From Bradyrhizobium sp. WSM1743 (GTDB lineage Bacteria > Pseudomonadota > Alphaproteobacteria > Rhizobiales > Xanthobacteraceae), in contig NZ_AXAZ01000055.1 in the NCBI RefSeq assembly GCF_000473065.1, positions 1 through 56,208 on the forward strand: a stretch of DNA of 56,208 nt, in the 5' to 3' direction. The position numbers were made by a program, and so were the translations under genes. The notes beneath the pieces were generated by a model. The model ran no database searches. It was not told the DNA's origin and saw nothing but the letters and a program-made list of their open reading frames with translations. This document shows positions 25,924 through 34,338 of this stretch, piece after piece (within the stretch, counting starts at the first letter, position 1; every line of letters starts with the position of its first letter).

Positions 25924-26681
25924 GGGCGCGCCGGCATCGCTTCGAGCTGGCGGCGAATGCTGACGGCGAGATCCGGCCGATCGGTCGTGATCTGCCGCAC
26001 CGGTTGGGCAAGCCAGTAAGCGATCTCCTCCGGCTCGTTGGTGACCCATGCACCGAGACGCTCGGATCCGAGCAGCCTGAGGGCGAGCGGCAACGCGAGC
26101 CCCAGGAGCGATTTTTCGACCGCGACGATGCAGCGGGGAATGCCAGCCAATTGCGTCAGCGCAGGCTCAATTCCGCCCATCATCTCTGCCGAACGACGGT
26201 CGAGTGAAACGAGCACCCGCACCTCCGACCACAGCCGGCGCACGGTCTCGATCACGCCGGGCACGAAACAGGTGATAACGGTACGCCGTTCCAGGCCCCG
26301 GCGCTTGATCTGATCGATCAGCCGTGCCTCGAGGCCTGAATAGGCATTTCCAAGCGCATCCGTCTTGATCTCGATGTGGAGCTCGAGCGTGGTTTCGCTG
26401 AATATATCGAGCACCTCGTCCAGGGTTGGAATGCACTCGTCGCCGGCCTCGCGAAGACGCGTTGCCGTCAGTTGTCGCAGGCTGCGCTCGCCGACCGGCC
26501 CGCTCTCGAAGGTGGTGCGGTCGAGCAGCGGATCGTGGATCACGACGACACCGCCATCCGTGCTCTGATGGACGTCGAACTCGACCGCATCGACGCCCTC
26601 CTTGCACAGATTGCGAAAGCCCGTCAGGCTGTTCTCCGGCCAAAGATTGCGTCCGCCGCGATGCCCGGCGATGAAAACCAT
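25920..26681 (-). CDS. ugpQ: glycerophosphodiester phosphodiesterase (UgpQ/GlpQ type)
   Basis: A 253-residue GDPD-family enzyme with the catalytic pattern HRGG (H7, R8), ENSLTGF, EFDVHQSTDG (E34, D36) and VIHDPLLDRTT (H49). No signal peptide is seen, as in cytoplasmic UgpQ. It hydrolyses glycerophosphodiesters to glycerol-3-phosphate and an alcohol. Being placed after a UgpB-A-E-like set it recalls the enterobacterial ugpBAECQ operon, but here ugpC is absent. It overlaps the phoD gene by 4 bases and starts about 10 bases after the permease stop. Confidence 0.92.
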   Translation of the reverse strand: MVFIAGHRGGRNLWPENSLTGFRNLCKEGVDAVEFDVHQSTDGGVVVIHDPLLDRTTFESGPVGERSLRQLTATRLREAGDECIPTLDEVLDIFSETTLELHIEIKTDALGNAYSGLEARLIDQIKRRGLERRTVITCFVPGVIETVRRLWSEVRVLVSLDRRSAEMMGGIEPALTQLAGIPRCIVAVEKSLLGLALPLALRLLGSERLGAWVTNEPEEIAYWLAQPVRQITTDRPDLAVSIRRQLEAMPARP

Positions 26682-26690
26682 GATCAGTCC

Positions 26691-27611
26691 CTATTTGCTG
26701 CTGTCGACAAGACCCTTGATGAACCAGCGCTGGAACAGCAGGACGACCAACACCGGCGGCAGCATCGTGAGCAGCGCACCACTCATGGCGATGTTCCAGG
26801 CCGGCTCGCTGTCGGAGCGGGGGATCAGGCCCTTCAGCGCAATGACCGCCGTCGCCATGTCCTTGTCGGTCGTGAACAGCAACGGCCAAAGATACTGATT
26901 CCAGCCGAACAGGAACAGGATGATGGCGAGCGCCACCATGTTCGGAACGGACAGCGGCAGCAGGATGCTCCAGAAGAAGTGCAGCGGCGAGGCGCCGTCC
27001 AGCCGGGCCGCCTCGCACAGCTCCTCCGGAATCGTCAGGAAGAACTGCCGGAAAAGGAAGGTGGCGGTGGCCGAGGCGATCAGCGGGAGGATCAACCCGG
27101 GATAGGTATTGACCATGTTCCATTCCAGCGCGATCGCAACCTCGTGCCCGCTGATCCAGCGCCAGAGATCGGCCACATGCAGCGTGTCCAGGAGCCATTG
27201 CAGGGGCAGCGCCGCATTTGCCACGGCTTCGAAGGTCGGCACGATCCGGACCTCGATCGGCAGCATCAGCGACATGAAAATGAGCCAGAATGCGAGCATC
27301 CTGTAACGGAACCGAAAATAGGTGATGGCGAAGGCCGAGAGCAGCGATACCGCGATCTTGCCGGCCGCAATGCCGAGCGCCACGATAATCGAATTGGCGA
27401 AGGTGCGGCTGAAATTGCCCTTGCTCCAGGCCAGTTGCAGATTGTCGAAGAACTGGCCTCCCGGCAGCCATGGCAACGGCACCTTCTGCACCTCGGCCAC
27501 CGTGAGCGAGCCGGCCACGAACGCGAAGTACAGCGGTATGCAGACCGTCAGTGCGCCCGCGATCAGGAGCGCGTGGCAGACCATGTTGAGGATCGGTGAG
27601 CGCTCCACCAT
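26691..27611 (-). CDS. ABC importer permease, UgpE type
   Basis: A 306-residue permease with six helices. The coupling loop EELCEAARLDGASPLHFFW (near residues 196-214) carries the EAA motif. The closing WNIAMSGALLTMLPPV...QRWFIKGL is typical for UgpE, the glycerol-3-phosphate/glycerophosphodiester permease subunit. Only 4 bases separate it from the UgpA-like gene. No ATPase gene follows; the set probably borrows the UgpC-like ATPase at 15685. Confidence 0.92.
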   Translation of the reverse strand: MVERSPILNMVCHALLIAGALTVCIPLYFAFVAGSLTVAEVQKVPLPWLPGGQFFDNLQLAWSKGNFSRTFANSIIVALGIAAGKIAVSLLSAFAITYFRFRYRMLAFWLIFMSLMLPIEVRIVPTFEAVANAALPLQWLLDTLHVADLWRWISGHEVAIALEWNMVNTYPGLILPLIASATATFLFRQFFLTIPEELCEAARLDGASPLHFFWSILLPLSVPNMVALAIILFLFGWNQYLWPLLFTTDKDMATAVIALKGLIPRSDSEPAWNIAMSGALLTMLPPVLVVLLFQRWFIKGLVDSSK

Positions 27612-27615
27612 GCAG

Positions 27616-28653
27616 CTAGACCCCGTAATTGACCTTGCGGTCGAAGTAGCGGAATTGCAGCAGCGTGCAGATCAGCGCAAAGCTCATCAAAAGAACCGAC
27701 TGCGCCGCCGAAGAGCCGAGATCGAGATTGACGAAGCCATCGACGAAGACCTTGTAGACCAGAATGTTGGTCGCACCGGCCGGGCCGCCTTTGGTCACGG
27801 CATCGATGATGGCGAAGGTTTCGAAGAAGCCATAGATGAAGTTCATCACCGTGAGGAAGAAGATGGTGGGCCCGAGCATCGGCAGCGCGATCGAGACGAA
27901 GCGGCGGATCGGTCCCGCGCCATCCACGGCGGCAGCCTCCATCAGCGACACCGGCACCGCAAGCAACCCCACCACCAGAAAGATATAGTCGTAGCAGATG
28001 TGCTTCCATGACGCGGCCAGCGTCACCAGGATCAGCGCATCGGTCGGATTGAGGTTGGGGTCCCACGCAATACCGAGCCCGTGCAGCACCTGCGCGAGCG
28101 GGCCGACCGCCGGATTGAACAGGAAGGCCCACAGGATGCCGGCGATCGCGGGCGCAATGGCATAGGGCAGCAGGATGATGGTGCGATAGGCCGAACGGCC
28201 ACGCACGATCCTGTCGGAGGCAAAGGCCAGCACGAGCGCGCTGCCCAATGTGAGCACGTTCTGCGCCACCGTGAACCAGAACGTCACCGCGATCGACTGG
28301 CGATAGTCGCTGCTCGCCAGCAGCGTCCTGAAATTGTCGAACCACACGAATTGAACGTTGGTTCCGAAGGGATCGCTGAGCAGAACGGATTGCATCAGCG
28401 CCCGCAGCGACGGAATGAAGAAGAAGAACAGCAGGATCAGCAATTGCGGCAGCAACAGCAGCGTCGGCAGGCCGGGACCTTCGCCGAAATTGGCCCGCTT
28501 CAGTCCGGCCTCCTCACGCGGCCGCGCTCTGCCCGACCGACGCGAGGTGCCGGTGGCTGCCGCCGGCACGGCCTTGGACCCACCGCCCCCGTGCCTTCGC
28601 TGAAGCACGGGTGCGCGTGCCTCGCGCCACGGGACGGACAGGCGCAACGTCAT
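27616..28653 (-). CDS. ABC importer permease, UgpA type
   Basis: A 345-residue permease. Residues 60-345 hold six helices and the coupling loop VSLMEAAAVDGAGPIRRF. Residues 1-55 are an unusual Arg/Gly/Ala-rich hydrophilic extension not expected in UgpA. I keep the ATG at 28653 because it overlaps the binding-protein stop as ATGA, but an internal start nearer to the first helix is possible. It is the partner of the UgpE-like permease that follows at 27611. Confidence 0.88.
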   Translation of the reverse strand: MTLRLSVPWREARAPVLQRRHGGGGSKAVPAAATGTSRRSGRARPREEAGLKRANFGEGPGLPTLLLLPQLLILLFFFFIPSLRALMQSVLLSDPFGTNVQFVWFDNFRTLLASSDYRQSIAVTFWFTVAQNVLTLGSALVLAFASDRIVRGRSAYRTIILLPYAIAPAIAGILWAFLFNPAVGPLAQVLHGLGIAWDPNLNPTDALILVTLAASWKHICYDYIFLVVGLLAVPVSLMEAAAVDGAGPIRRFVSIALPMLGPTIFFLTVMNFIYGFFETFAIIDAVTKGGPAGATNILVYKVFVDGFVNLDLGSSAAQSVLLMSFALICTLLQFRYFDRKVNYGV

Positions 28654-29981
28654 GGACGCTCGGCTTCCGGAGTCTTCCCGGCATTCAGCTTTTCGAACTG
28701 CCGCAGGATCTCGTTACCCCGCTTGACTGCGTCGTCCATGGCCTGCTGCGGCGGCTTCTGACCGGCGAACATCGCCTCGACCTCCTGGCGCTGGGCCAGC
28801 ATCGTCTGCACGAAATTGCCGAAGCGGAAGCCGCGCGAGTTCTCGTTCGGCGTGCCGCGCGAGAGCTGCAGCACCGCGATCTCCCTGGTCGGATGATCCT
28901 TGTAATAGCCCCGTTCCCGCGCAAGCGCATAGGCGCGGTTGGTGGCGGGAACGTAGCCGGTCGCGCCGTGCCACCAGACCTGGGTTTCCGGCTGCGCGAC
29001 GAAATCCAGGAAGGCCGCGACGGCCTCGTATCGCTCCGGCGTGTGGCCCTTCATGACCCAGATGGCCCCACCCCCGATGGTGCTGTTGAGCGGCGGATTA
29101 ATGTCACTCTCGTGCGGCAGGAAGGTGGCGCTCCAGTTGATGGTCGCATTGCGCTCGATGTTGCCGTGCGACGCGGTCGAATTGACGAAGGTCGAACACC
29201 GGCCCGACGTGAACAATTGTTCGGGACTGAAGCCCTGGCCCGCGATCTGCATCACGCCGTCATCGAGCCATTTCTTGAGCCGCGCGACTTGCGACACCAC
29301 CTTCGTCTTGTTGTAGACGAATTCGGTGCCAAGCCCGTCGAAACCGTTCGCGAGCGTACCGTAAGGCTGGTTGTTGATGGCGCTGTAGTTCTCGAGCAGG
29401 CTCCAGTAGAAATCGCCGGGCAGTACCGTGCCGCACTCGCTGATCCCCCTGGACTTGATGGCGTAGAGCTGCTTCTCCAACTCCTGCCAGGTCTCGGCCG
29501 GCTTGTCGAAGCCGGCCTTCTGGAAGTGATCCTTGTTGTACCAGAAGATCGGCGTCGACGAGTTGAAGGGCATCGCCGACATCTGGCCCTTGTAGCTCCA
29601 GAAGCTTGCCACGGGTTTGATGAAGTCCGAGAAGTCGATCTTGTAACCTTTCTGCTCCACCAGATCCTGCACGGGGACAATGGCCCCTGAAAGCAGCATC
29701 GTCATGTAACCGCGCTCGGCGATCTGCACCATTTCCGGCGGCCGCTTGGCGCGATAGGCGGCGATCACTCCGTTCGTCACCTCATCATAGTTCCCCTTGG
29801 CGACGGCGACGACCGTGTACTTGTCCTGCGACTTGTTAAATTTCTCGACCAGCTCATTGAGTCGGTCGCCGAGGACGCCACTCATGGCGTGCCACCACTG
29901 AACCTCGACCCGCGCCTGCGCCGGACCAACCAATGCCAACGCGCCGAACAAGGCCGCAATGAATGCGACTTTCCTACCCAT
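28650..29981 (-). CDS. glycerol-3-phosphate-type ABC substrate-binding protein (UgpB-like)
   Basis: A 443-residue periplasmic binding protein with a Sec signal (MGRKVAFIAALFGALALVG, AQARV cleavage site near residue 24). The mature part starts VEVQWWHAMSG, the characteristic beginning of UgpB, and contains FNSSTPIFWYNKD and GGGAIWVMKG. UgpB binds glycerol-3-phosphate and glycerophosphodiesters, so similar ligands are likely. I chose the ATG at 29981 with the GAGGGAGG site; an ATG 8 codons earlier is possible. It is the first gene of the leftward operon and has an operator pair 41-68 bp upstream. Confidence 0.9.
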   Translation of the reverse strand: MGRKVAFIAALFGALALVGPAQARVEVQWWHAMSGVLGDRLNELVEKFNKSQDKYTVVAVAKGNYDEVTNGVIAAYRAKRPPEMVQIAERGYMTMLLSGAIVPVQDLVEQKGYKIDFSDFIKPVASFWSYKGQMSAMPFNSSTPIFWYNKDHFQKAGFDKPAETWQELEKQLYAIKSRGISECGTVLPGDFYWSLLENYSAINNQPYGTLANGFDGLGTEFVYNKTKVVSQVARLKKWLDDGVMQIAGQGFSPEQLFTSGRCSTFVNSTASHGNIERNATINWSATFLPHESDINPPLNSTIGGGAIWVMKGHTPERYEAVAAFLDFVAQPETQVWWHGATGYVPATNRAYALARERGYYKDHPTREIAVLQLSRGTPNENSRGFRFGNFVQTMLAQRQEVEAMFAGQKPPQQAMDDAVKRGNEILRQFEKLNAGKTPEAERP

Positions 29982-30021
29982 GGGCAGCCCTCCCTCGCCG
30001 GGCAAAAAGGGCCCGGTCTAT

Positions 30022-30049
30022 ACATTTGTATTTCTATCATGACATATGT
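30022..30049 (-). promoter_or_regulatory. paired operator boxes upstream of the UgpB-like operon
   Basis: ACATTTGT at 30022-30029 (within ATACATTTGTAT) and ACATATGT at 30042-30049 (within TGACATATGTGTCG), start to start exactly 20 bp. Same design as at 14663 and 23250. It stands 41-68 bp before the UgpB-like start. Confidence 0.62.
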
Positions 30050-30210
30050 GTCGCGATGATGAAAGAGGGTCGAGCGCGCTCTCTGACAGGCAAAGCCGAC
30101 TTGCGCCGCCTGCCCTGGGACGCCGGATCTCGTTGGCAAGGCTACGAAGCGCTTCGAATTGCCCGGCCGACCTTCTGCAGGGCCTCGAAGGCTCCAAAGC
30201 GCCGATCGGC

Positions 30211-31746
30211 CTAGCCCGCCAGAGCGGCCTGGGGTTGATGGATGTCTCCCAAAACCGACATCGCCTGCATCGCCTCGCCGGGATCGGCATGGTCGCCCGA
30301 TGCAACTGATCCAAGCATCGCGGAGCCGAGCAGGACGGCCTCCGGGGAGGCCGACGCAGCGACCGTCAAGCCCGTCATATCGGCGACGACTTGCCGCACG
30401 AGGCGGCTCCCTGCGGCACCACCGCTGACCACGATCGTATCAACCGCAATGCCCTTGTCCTGCTGGGCGCGAACGATCTGCCTGGCACCGCAGCCGAGGC
30501 CGCACAGTCCGGCGAGATAAAGCGCCAGCAGACTCTCCAGATCCGAGCGCATATCGAGCCCGGCAATCAGCGCACGCGCATCAGGATCCGCGAATGGGTC
30601 GCGATTGCCGAGGAATTCGGGGACGACATGAACCTCGCCGACCAATTGCGGAATCATCTCGGCACCGCCGCGAGATTCGGTTTCCGAGGCAAGCCAATCG
30701 GCAAGCGTCTGCTGCTTCTGGCGTGCAGCCTGTGTCGCTTGCGCGGAATGCGGATTTATCTGCAACAGATGCTCGATGGCAGCGCCGGCGGCCGACTGCC
30801 GCCTTCATTGAGCCAAAGCCCGGGCACCATCGCGGAGAAATAAGGTCCCCAAACGCCGGGAACGAAGGACGGATCCGGCGTGGTCGTCATGGTACAGGCG
30901 GACGTTCCGAACACATAGGCCATGCGCGTCAGCACCGTGCCCGCAGTACCGCGCGCGCCCACCGTGTCGACGCCGCCGGCATTTGCATCGATGAGGCCGG
31001 CGGCGACCGCCGTACCGCGGTGAGGCCGAGATCGGCCGCGGCCTCCGCCGTCAGGCCCGCCGCCAGTCTTGTTCCGCCGGGCACGATCTCGGTGCCGATC
31101 CTGCGAAACTGCTCGTCCGCCAGCACACCGAGGCCGATCTTGCGGAAGAATTGATCGTCCCAGCGGCTTTCGTGACTCAGATAGCTCCACTTGCACGTCA
31201 CGGTACAAATAAATGGAGCGGGACAAGCTCCCCGTCGCACCAAGTCCATGAACTGCCACGCACGGGAGAACGTGTCTGGCATGTTTTCGGCAAGCCACAA
31301 CAGTTTCGGCGTCTCCATCTCGGGTGCGTCCCGCCGATATAATCGAGAACAGACTCGCTCGTTTGGTTGATCCGGCGCGCCTGATCGGCGGCGCGGTGAT
31401 CCATCCATACGATGACGTCGCGGGCAGGATCGCCGGACGGCCCGACGGGCAGCGGCGCGCCTCCCTCGCCCAGCACCACCAGCGAGCAGGTCGCATCGAA
31501 GCCGATGCCGGCGATGCTGTCCGGCGCGACACCGGACTGCGCCACCGCGCCACGCACGCTGCGGCACACGGCACGCCAGATGTCCTCGCTTGAGTGCTCG
31601 ACGACGTCACCGGCCTCCCGCCAAAGTTCGACAGTGGCGCTGTCACTCGCAAGGAGCAGGCCGAAGCGATCGAACACGCCGGCCCGCGCGCTGCCGGTGC
31701 CGACATCGATGCCGAGAAAATGGCGGTTATCGGATTCCTTGGTCAT
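30211..31746 (-). pseudogene. FGGY carbohydrate kinase (D-ribulokinase type), frameshifted
   Basis: A kinase of the FGGY family broken into at least three frames. The N-terminus carries the phosphate loop FLGIDVGTGSARAGVFD and GFDATCSLVVL, then WMDHRA-DQA. After a shift near 31330 come PKLLWLAENMPDTFSRAW and FMDLVRRG. After another near 31010 come GLIDANAGGVDTVG and PGVWGPYFSAMVPGLWLNEG. The last frame from about 30760 has the C-terminal FGGY box region VVSGGAAGSRLVRQVVADM. The order matches a full-length kinase of about 520 residues. Lying beside a ribitol dehydrogenase, it was probably the D-ribulokinase of a ribitol pathway. As it stands it is inactive, unless the indels are sequencing errors. 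Confidence 0.8.
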
Positions 31747-31768
31747 CTGGATCGCCGATCGGAGAATG

Positions 31769-32536
31769 CTACAGATCGTTGCTCTGCGGCAGAATGACCA
31801 GATCGCGGATGGTGACGTTTCTCGGACGGGTCAGCATGAAAAGCACCGCCTGCGCGACTTCCACCGGCTGCATCAAGCCGCCGGCCGCCATCTCCTCCTC
31901 GATCTTCGCCTTGGGCCAGTCCTTGATCAGCGCGGTCACGACTGGACCGGGCGCAACGGCGCCGACGCGCAAACCATGTTTGGCGACCTGGCGGCGCAGC
32001 GTATGCACGAAAGCCTGCACTGCGTGCTTGGACGCCGTGTAGATCGGCTCCCAGACCACGGGCACCAGACCTGCGATCGAACTGGTGACGATGATGTCGC
32101 CGCTCTTGCGCTCGACCATGTGCGGCAGCACCGCATGCACCGACCGGAACAGCGCATTGATGTTCAAATTGAGCATGCGGTCCCAGGCGTCAGGATCGCC
32201 GCCAAGCACTTCGCCGCCAACATAAGCGCCTGCGTTGGCATGGAAGATGTCCAGCTGGCCCGCCTTCTCCAGCACCTGCGGCATCATGCCTTGCATACTC
32301 ACGGGATCGGTCAGGTCGATGCGTAATGGAATCGCCTGGTCGCCCAGTACGACGCTGGCTTTGCTCAGCGCCTCCGCCGCCCGATCGATCAGTACCACCC
32401 GCGCGCCCGCGCCGATCAATGTTCTGGCGTATTCGAGACCGATGCCCGATGCGGCGCCGGTGATCGCGGCAACTTTTCCTGCGAGTTCCTGGGCCAAGGC
32501 TTGTCCTTTTCTTTTGAGTTCTTCAAGCTCGGCCAT
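31769..32536 (-). CDS. rbtD: ribitol 2-dehydrogenase (SDR family)
   Basis: A 255-residue short-chain dehydrogenase with the NAD motif TGAASGIG (residues 26-33), NAG at 101-103, a catalytic Ser near 152 and Y166-x3-K170 (YTASK). Long stretches (LDIFHANAGAYVGG, WDRMLNLNINA, WEPIYTASKHAVQAFVHT, VGAVAPGPVVTALIKDWPKA) match what I know of ribitol dehydrogenase from Klebsiella, which oxidises ribitol to D-ribulose with NAD. The start is the ATG at 32536; it overlaps the permease relic. The neighbouring kinase and permease are broken, so this is the only intact gene of the module. Confidence 0.88.
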   Translation of the reverse strand: MAELEELKRKGQALAQELAGKVAAITGAASGIGLEYARTLIGAGARVVLIDRAAEALSKASVVLGDQAIPLRIDLTDPVSMQGMMPQVLEKAGQLDIFHANAGAYVGGEVLGGDPDAWDRMLNLNINALFRSVHAVLPHMVERKSGDIIVTSSIAGLVPVVWEPIYTASKHAVQAFVHTLRRQVAKHGLRVGAVAPGPVVTALIKDWPKAKIEEEMAAGGLMQPVEVAQAVLFMLTRPRNVTIRDLVILPQSNDL

Positions 32537-33029
32537 GGGAGAGGCGTGAGCACCGTGCCAGCGAATCGACGATGACCGCAATGGCAAGGACCGCGCCCGT
32601 GATCATGTACCGTAGCGACGAGGAGAGATCGAGCAGCGTGAGGCCACTCGCGATGGACTGGATGACGATGACGCCGAGCAGTGCGGAATAGGCGCTGCCG
32701 CGGCCGCCGAACAGGCTCGTGCCACCGATGACCGCAGCGGCGATCGCGTTGAGGTTCACGTCCCCGGTCCCGGCCTGCTGCCAGCCGCGCGGCGGCAAGA
32801 ATGCCGCCGGCGGCTGCCAGGGTGGAGCACAGCACGAACGCGGTTAGATAGACCCGGCGAACGTTGATGCCGGCCGTGCGGGCCGCCTCACGATTGCCGC
32901 CGACCGCGGACATCGAGCGGCCCCATTTGGTCCGCGTCAACGCGTAATTCATGACCACGCACAGACCGACGAACAGGCCAAACATCCACGGAAACGCCGC
33001 GCCCGAGATTGAGATAATAGACGACGAAT
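32523..33029 (-). pseudogene. sugar ABC permease (RbsC/XylH type), truncated and frameshifted
   Basis: The C-terminal half of a ribose-type (CUT2) permease in two frames: ISGAAFPWMFGLFVGLCVVM, TRTKWGRSMSAVGGNREAAR, GINVRRVYLTAFVLCSTLAA, then after a shift near 32795 NLNAIAAAVIGGTSLFGGRG and LLGVIVIQSIASGLTLL to a stop at 32523. GNxxAAxxxGI and VIGGTSLxGGxG are the family hallmarks. The first half is missing: upstream of about 33029 the sequence changes to an mgtC-like start. It was probably the ribitol importer of the adjacent dehydrogenase and kinase. Confidence 0.78.
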
Positions 33030-33065
33030 TCGAGCACAATCTCGTCGGGACCCATGGCTCACCTC
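33030..33065 (-). pseudogene. trace of an mgtC start
   Basis: Read leftwards the sequence gives GAGGTGAGCCATGG and then MGPDEIVL, nearly the same ribosome site and first eight codons as the mgtC gene at 3763-4455 (GAGGTGGGCCATGG, MGHDELVI). After those codons it runs into the sugar permease relic. It marks a recombination or deletion breakpoint. Confidence 0.6.
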
Positions 33066-33087
33066 TTCCGGACTGAACTTTTGGCCA

Positions 33088-33273
33088 TCAGTTTCGAGGT
33101 GGCGGACTTGGCGGCATCATGTGGAAGTAGTCGGGTCTTGGGATCCCGGCCCGTTCACGCATGATGAGCTCAAACAGGCCCGCAGCCACGGCGGCCACCG
33201 GTAAGCCAAAGAGCCACGCTTCAGTGGAGGGCAAAGGATTGCCGTAGCTATTGAGGTAGCTTTGGCGGTCAAG
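33088..33273 (-). pseudogene. truncated paralogue of the small membrane protein at 4539
   Basis: A partial copy of the small membrane protein next to mgtC: LDRQSYLN, GNPLPSTEAWLFGL, AAVAAGLFELIMRERAGI and a proline-rich end, PRPDYF...PPSPPPRN, to a stop at 33088. The first hydrophobic helix of the 4.5-kb copy is missing; upstream of 33273 the open frame continues into unrelated sequence. Together with the mgtC trace just downstream it is a second, degraded mgtC cassette. Confidence 0.6.
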
Positions 33274-33367
33274 AGGGATAGTTTTGACCCGCAGCCAACA
33301 TCGGCTGACCGCTAAACTCTCTCTTACCTCAGCAACCGGGTTAGTGGCCGGTCGGGCCGAAACGCCC

Positions 33368-34129
33368 TCATATGGCATCGCCCGATTCAACTCCTGAGAC
33401 GCGCCACCGCGCGAGATCGGGCATATTGATCGAAAAGATCTCCTCAACTTCGAGGCGCATCGTGCCGTGGCATTCGCACGCTGCCGCGGCGAGCCGCGAC
33501 CGGTCGATCTCGATCCTGCCTCGTTGCTCAGACCTGATCGCTCCGCGCGCTCGCAGGTTGCGCATCAGGAGCGTCACTGTCGTTCGTCGCACACCGAGTA
33601 TTTGCGACAGCGCCTCTTGGGTCAGCGGGAGGACGTCGTCGTCAATGCGGTCATGAATGTGGAGCAGCCAGCGAGCCATCCGGGCTTGCACCTGATGCAG
33701 CGCATTGCAGGCTCCGCTGCGCTGAAGCTGTACCTGCATCGCCCTGACGTGACACTTGATCATGTGCCGGATCGCGGGGCTCCGGTTAAATGCGGCGTGA
33801 AATCGCGGCGCCGGGATTCGTGACGCAGTGCCCGCCGCACGGACGATGGCGGTAAGGGCCGAAGCTAACGGTCCAAACACGGAAAGAGTACCTAATGCTC
33901 CCTCGCGCCCGACTACCGACGTAGCTACCGTGTGACCGTCTGCCATGTCGATCATCAGCGAGATGGCACCGCTATGAGGGAACAAGACATAGTCGACTTG
34001 GTCACCCTCTCGCGAGATCACCGCGTCCTGATGGAGCGCGACCGTCTCCAGCTCGGGCGCGAGCAGATCCAGGTCAACTTGCGGTAGCGCTGCCAGAAGG
34101 CGATTACCAATTCCGCCGGGAGACGTCAC
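33368..34129 (-). CDS. Crp/Fnr family transcriptional regulator
   Basis: A 253-residue regulator. Residues 10-130 form a cyclic-nucleotide-binding-like beta barrel (SREGDQVDYVLFPHSGAISL, then VGREGALG). Residues 150-220 form a winged helix (LPLTQEALSQILGVRRTTVT, RNLRARGAIRS). No Fnr-type N-terminal cysteine cluster is visible, so it is not an oxygen-sensing Fnr. This subgroup is abundant in Bradyrhizobium, and targets are unknown. Its start overlaps the stop of the small gene upstream (ATGA), suggesting co-transcription. Confidence 0.88.
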   Translation of the reverse strand: MTSPGGIGNRLLAALPQVDLDLLAPELETVALHQDAVISREGDQVDYVLFPHSGAISLMIDMADGHTVATSVVGREGALGTLSVFGPLASALTAIVRAAGTASRIPAPRFHAAFNRSPAIRHMIKCHVRAMQVQLQRSGACNALHQVQARMARWLLHIHDRIDDDVLPLTQEALSQILGVRRTTVTLLMRNLRARGAIRSEQRGRIEIDRSRLAAAACECHGTMRLEVEEIFSINMPDLARWRVSGVESGDAI

Positions 34130-34338
34130 TGCGACGAACCCGCGGTGAGGTATGCGCGGCTCTCTCCATCTGGAGCGTCGTGAAACGGCGGTGTAATTAA
34201 TGCCGCCACCCGCCTATGAAAGCTACCAATCTGTCTGAACGCGTCCTGCCGCTCTGATCCCTCAGGGAGCCGTTGCGCGGCTTCCCATAAGCTCGCTAGT
34301 AACCTCGTCATCTCTTTCAATTCATCGGCCTTGGGCAT
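34126..34338 (-). CDS. small helical protein (70 aa)
   Basis: The conserved-looking part begins at the ATG at 34338: MPKADELKEMTRLLASLWEA, then RLPEGSERQDAFRQIGSFHR, two predicted amphipathic helices as in other tiny proteins of this window. An in-frame ATG at 34476 would add 46 residues with a hydrophobic stretch (ATASMLLFALTLFLY), so a membrane-anchored form is possible. The stop overlaps the Crp-type regulator start. The function is unknown. Confidence 0.6.
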   Translation of the reverse strand: MPKADELKEMTRLLASLWEAAQRLPEGSERQDAFRQIGSFHRRVAALITPPFHDAPDGESRAYLTAGSSQ

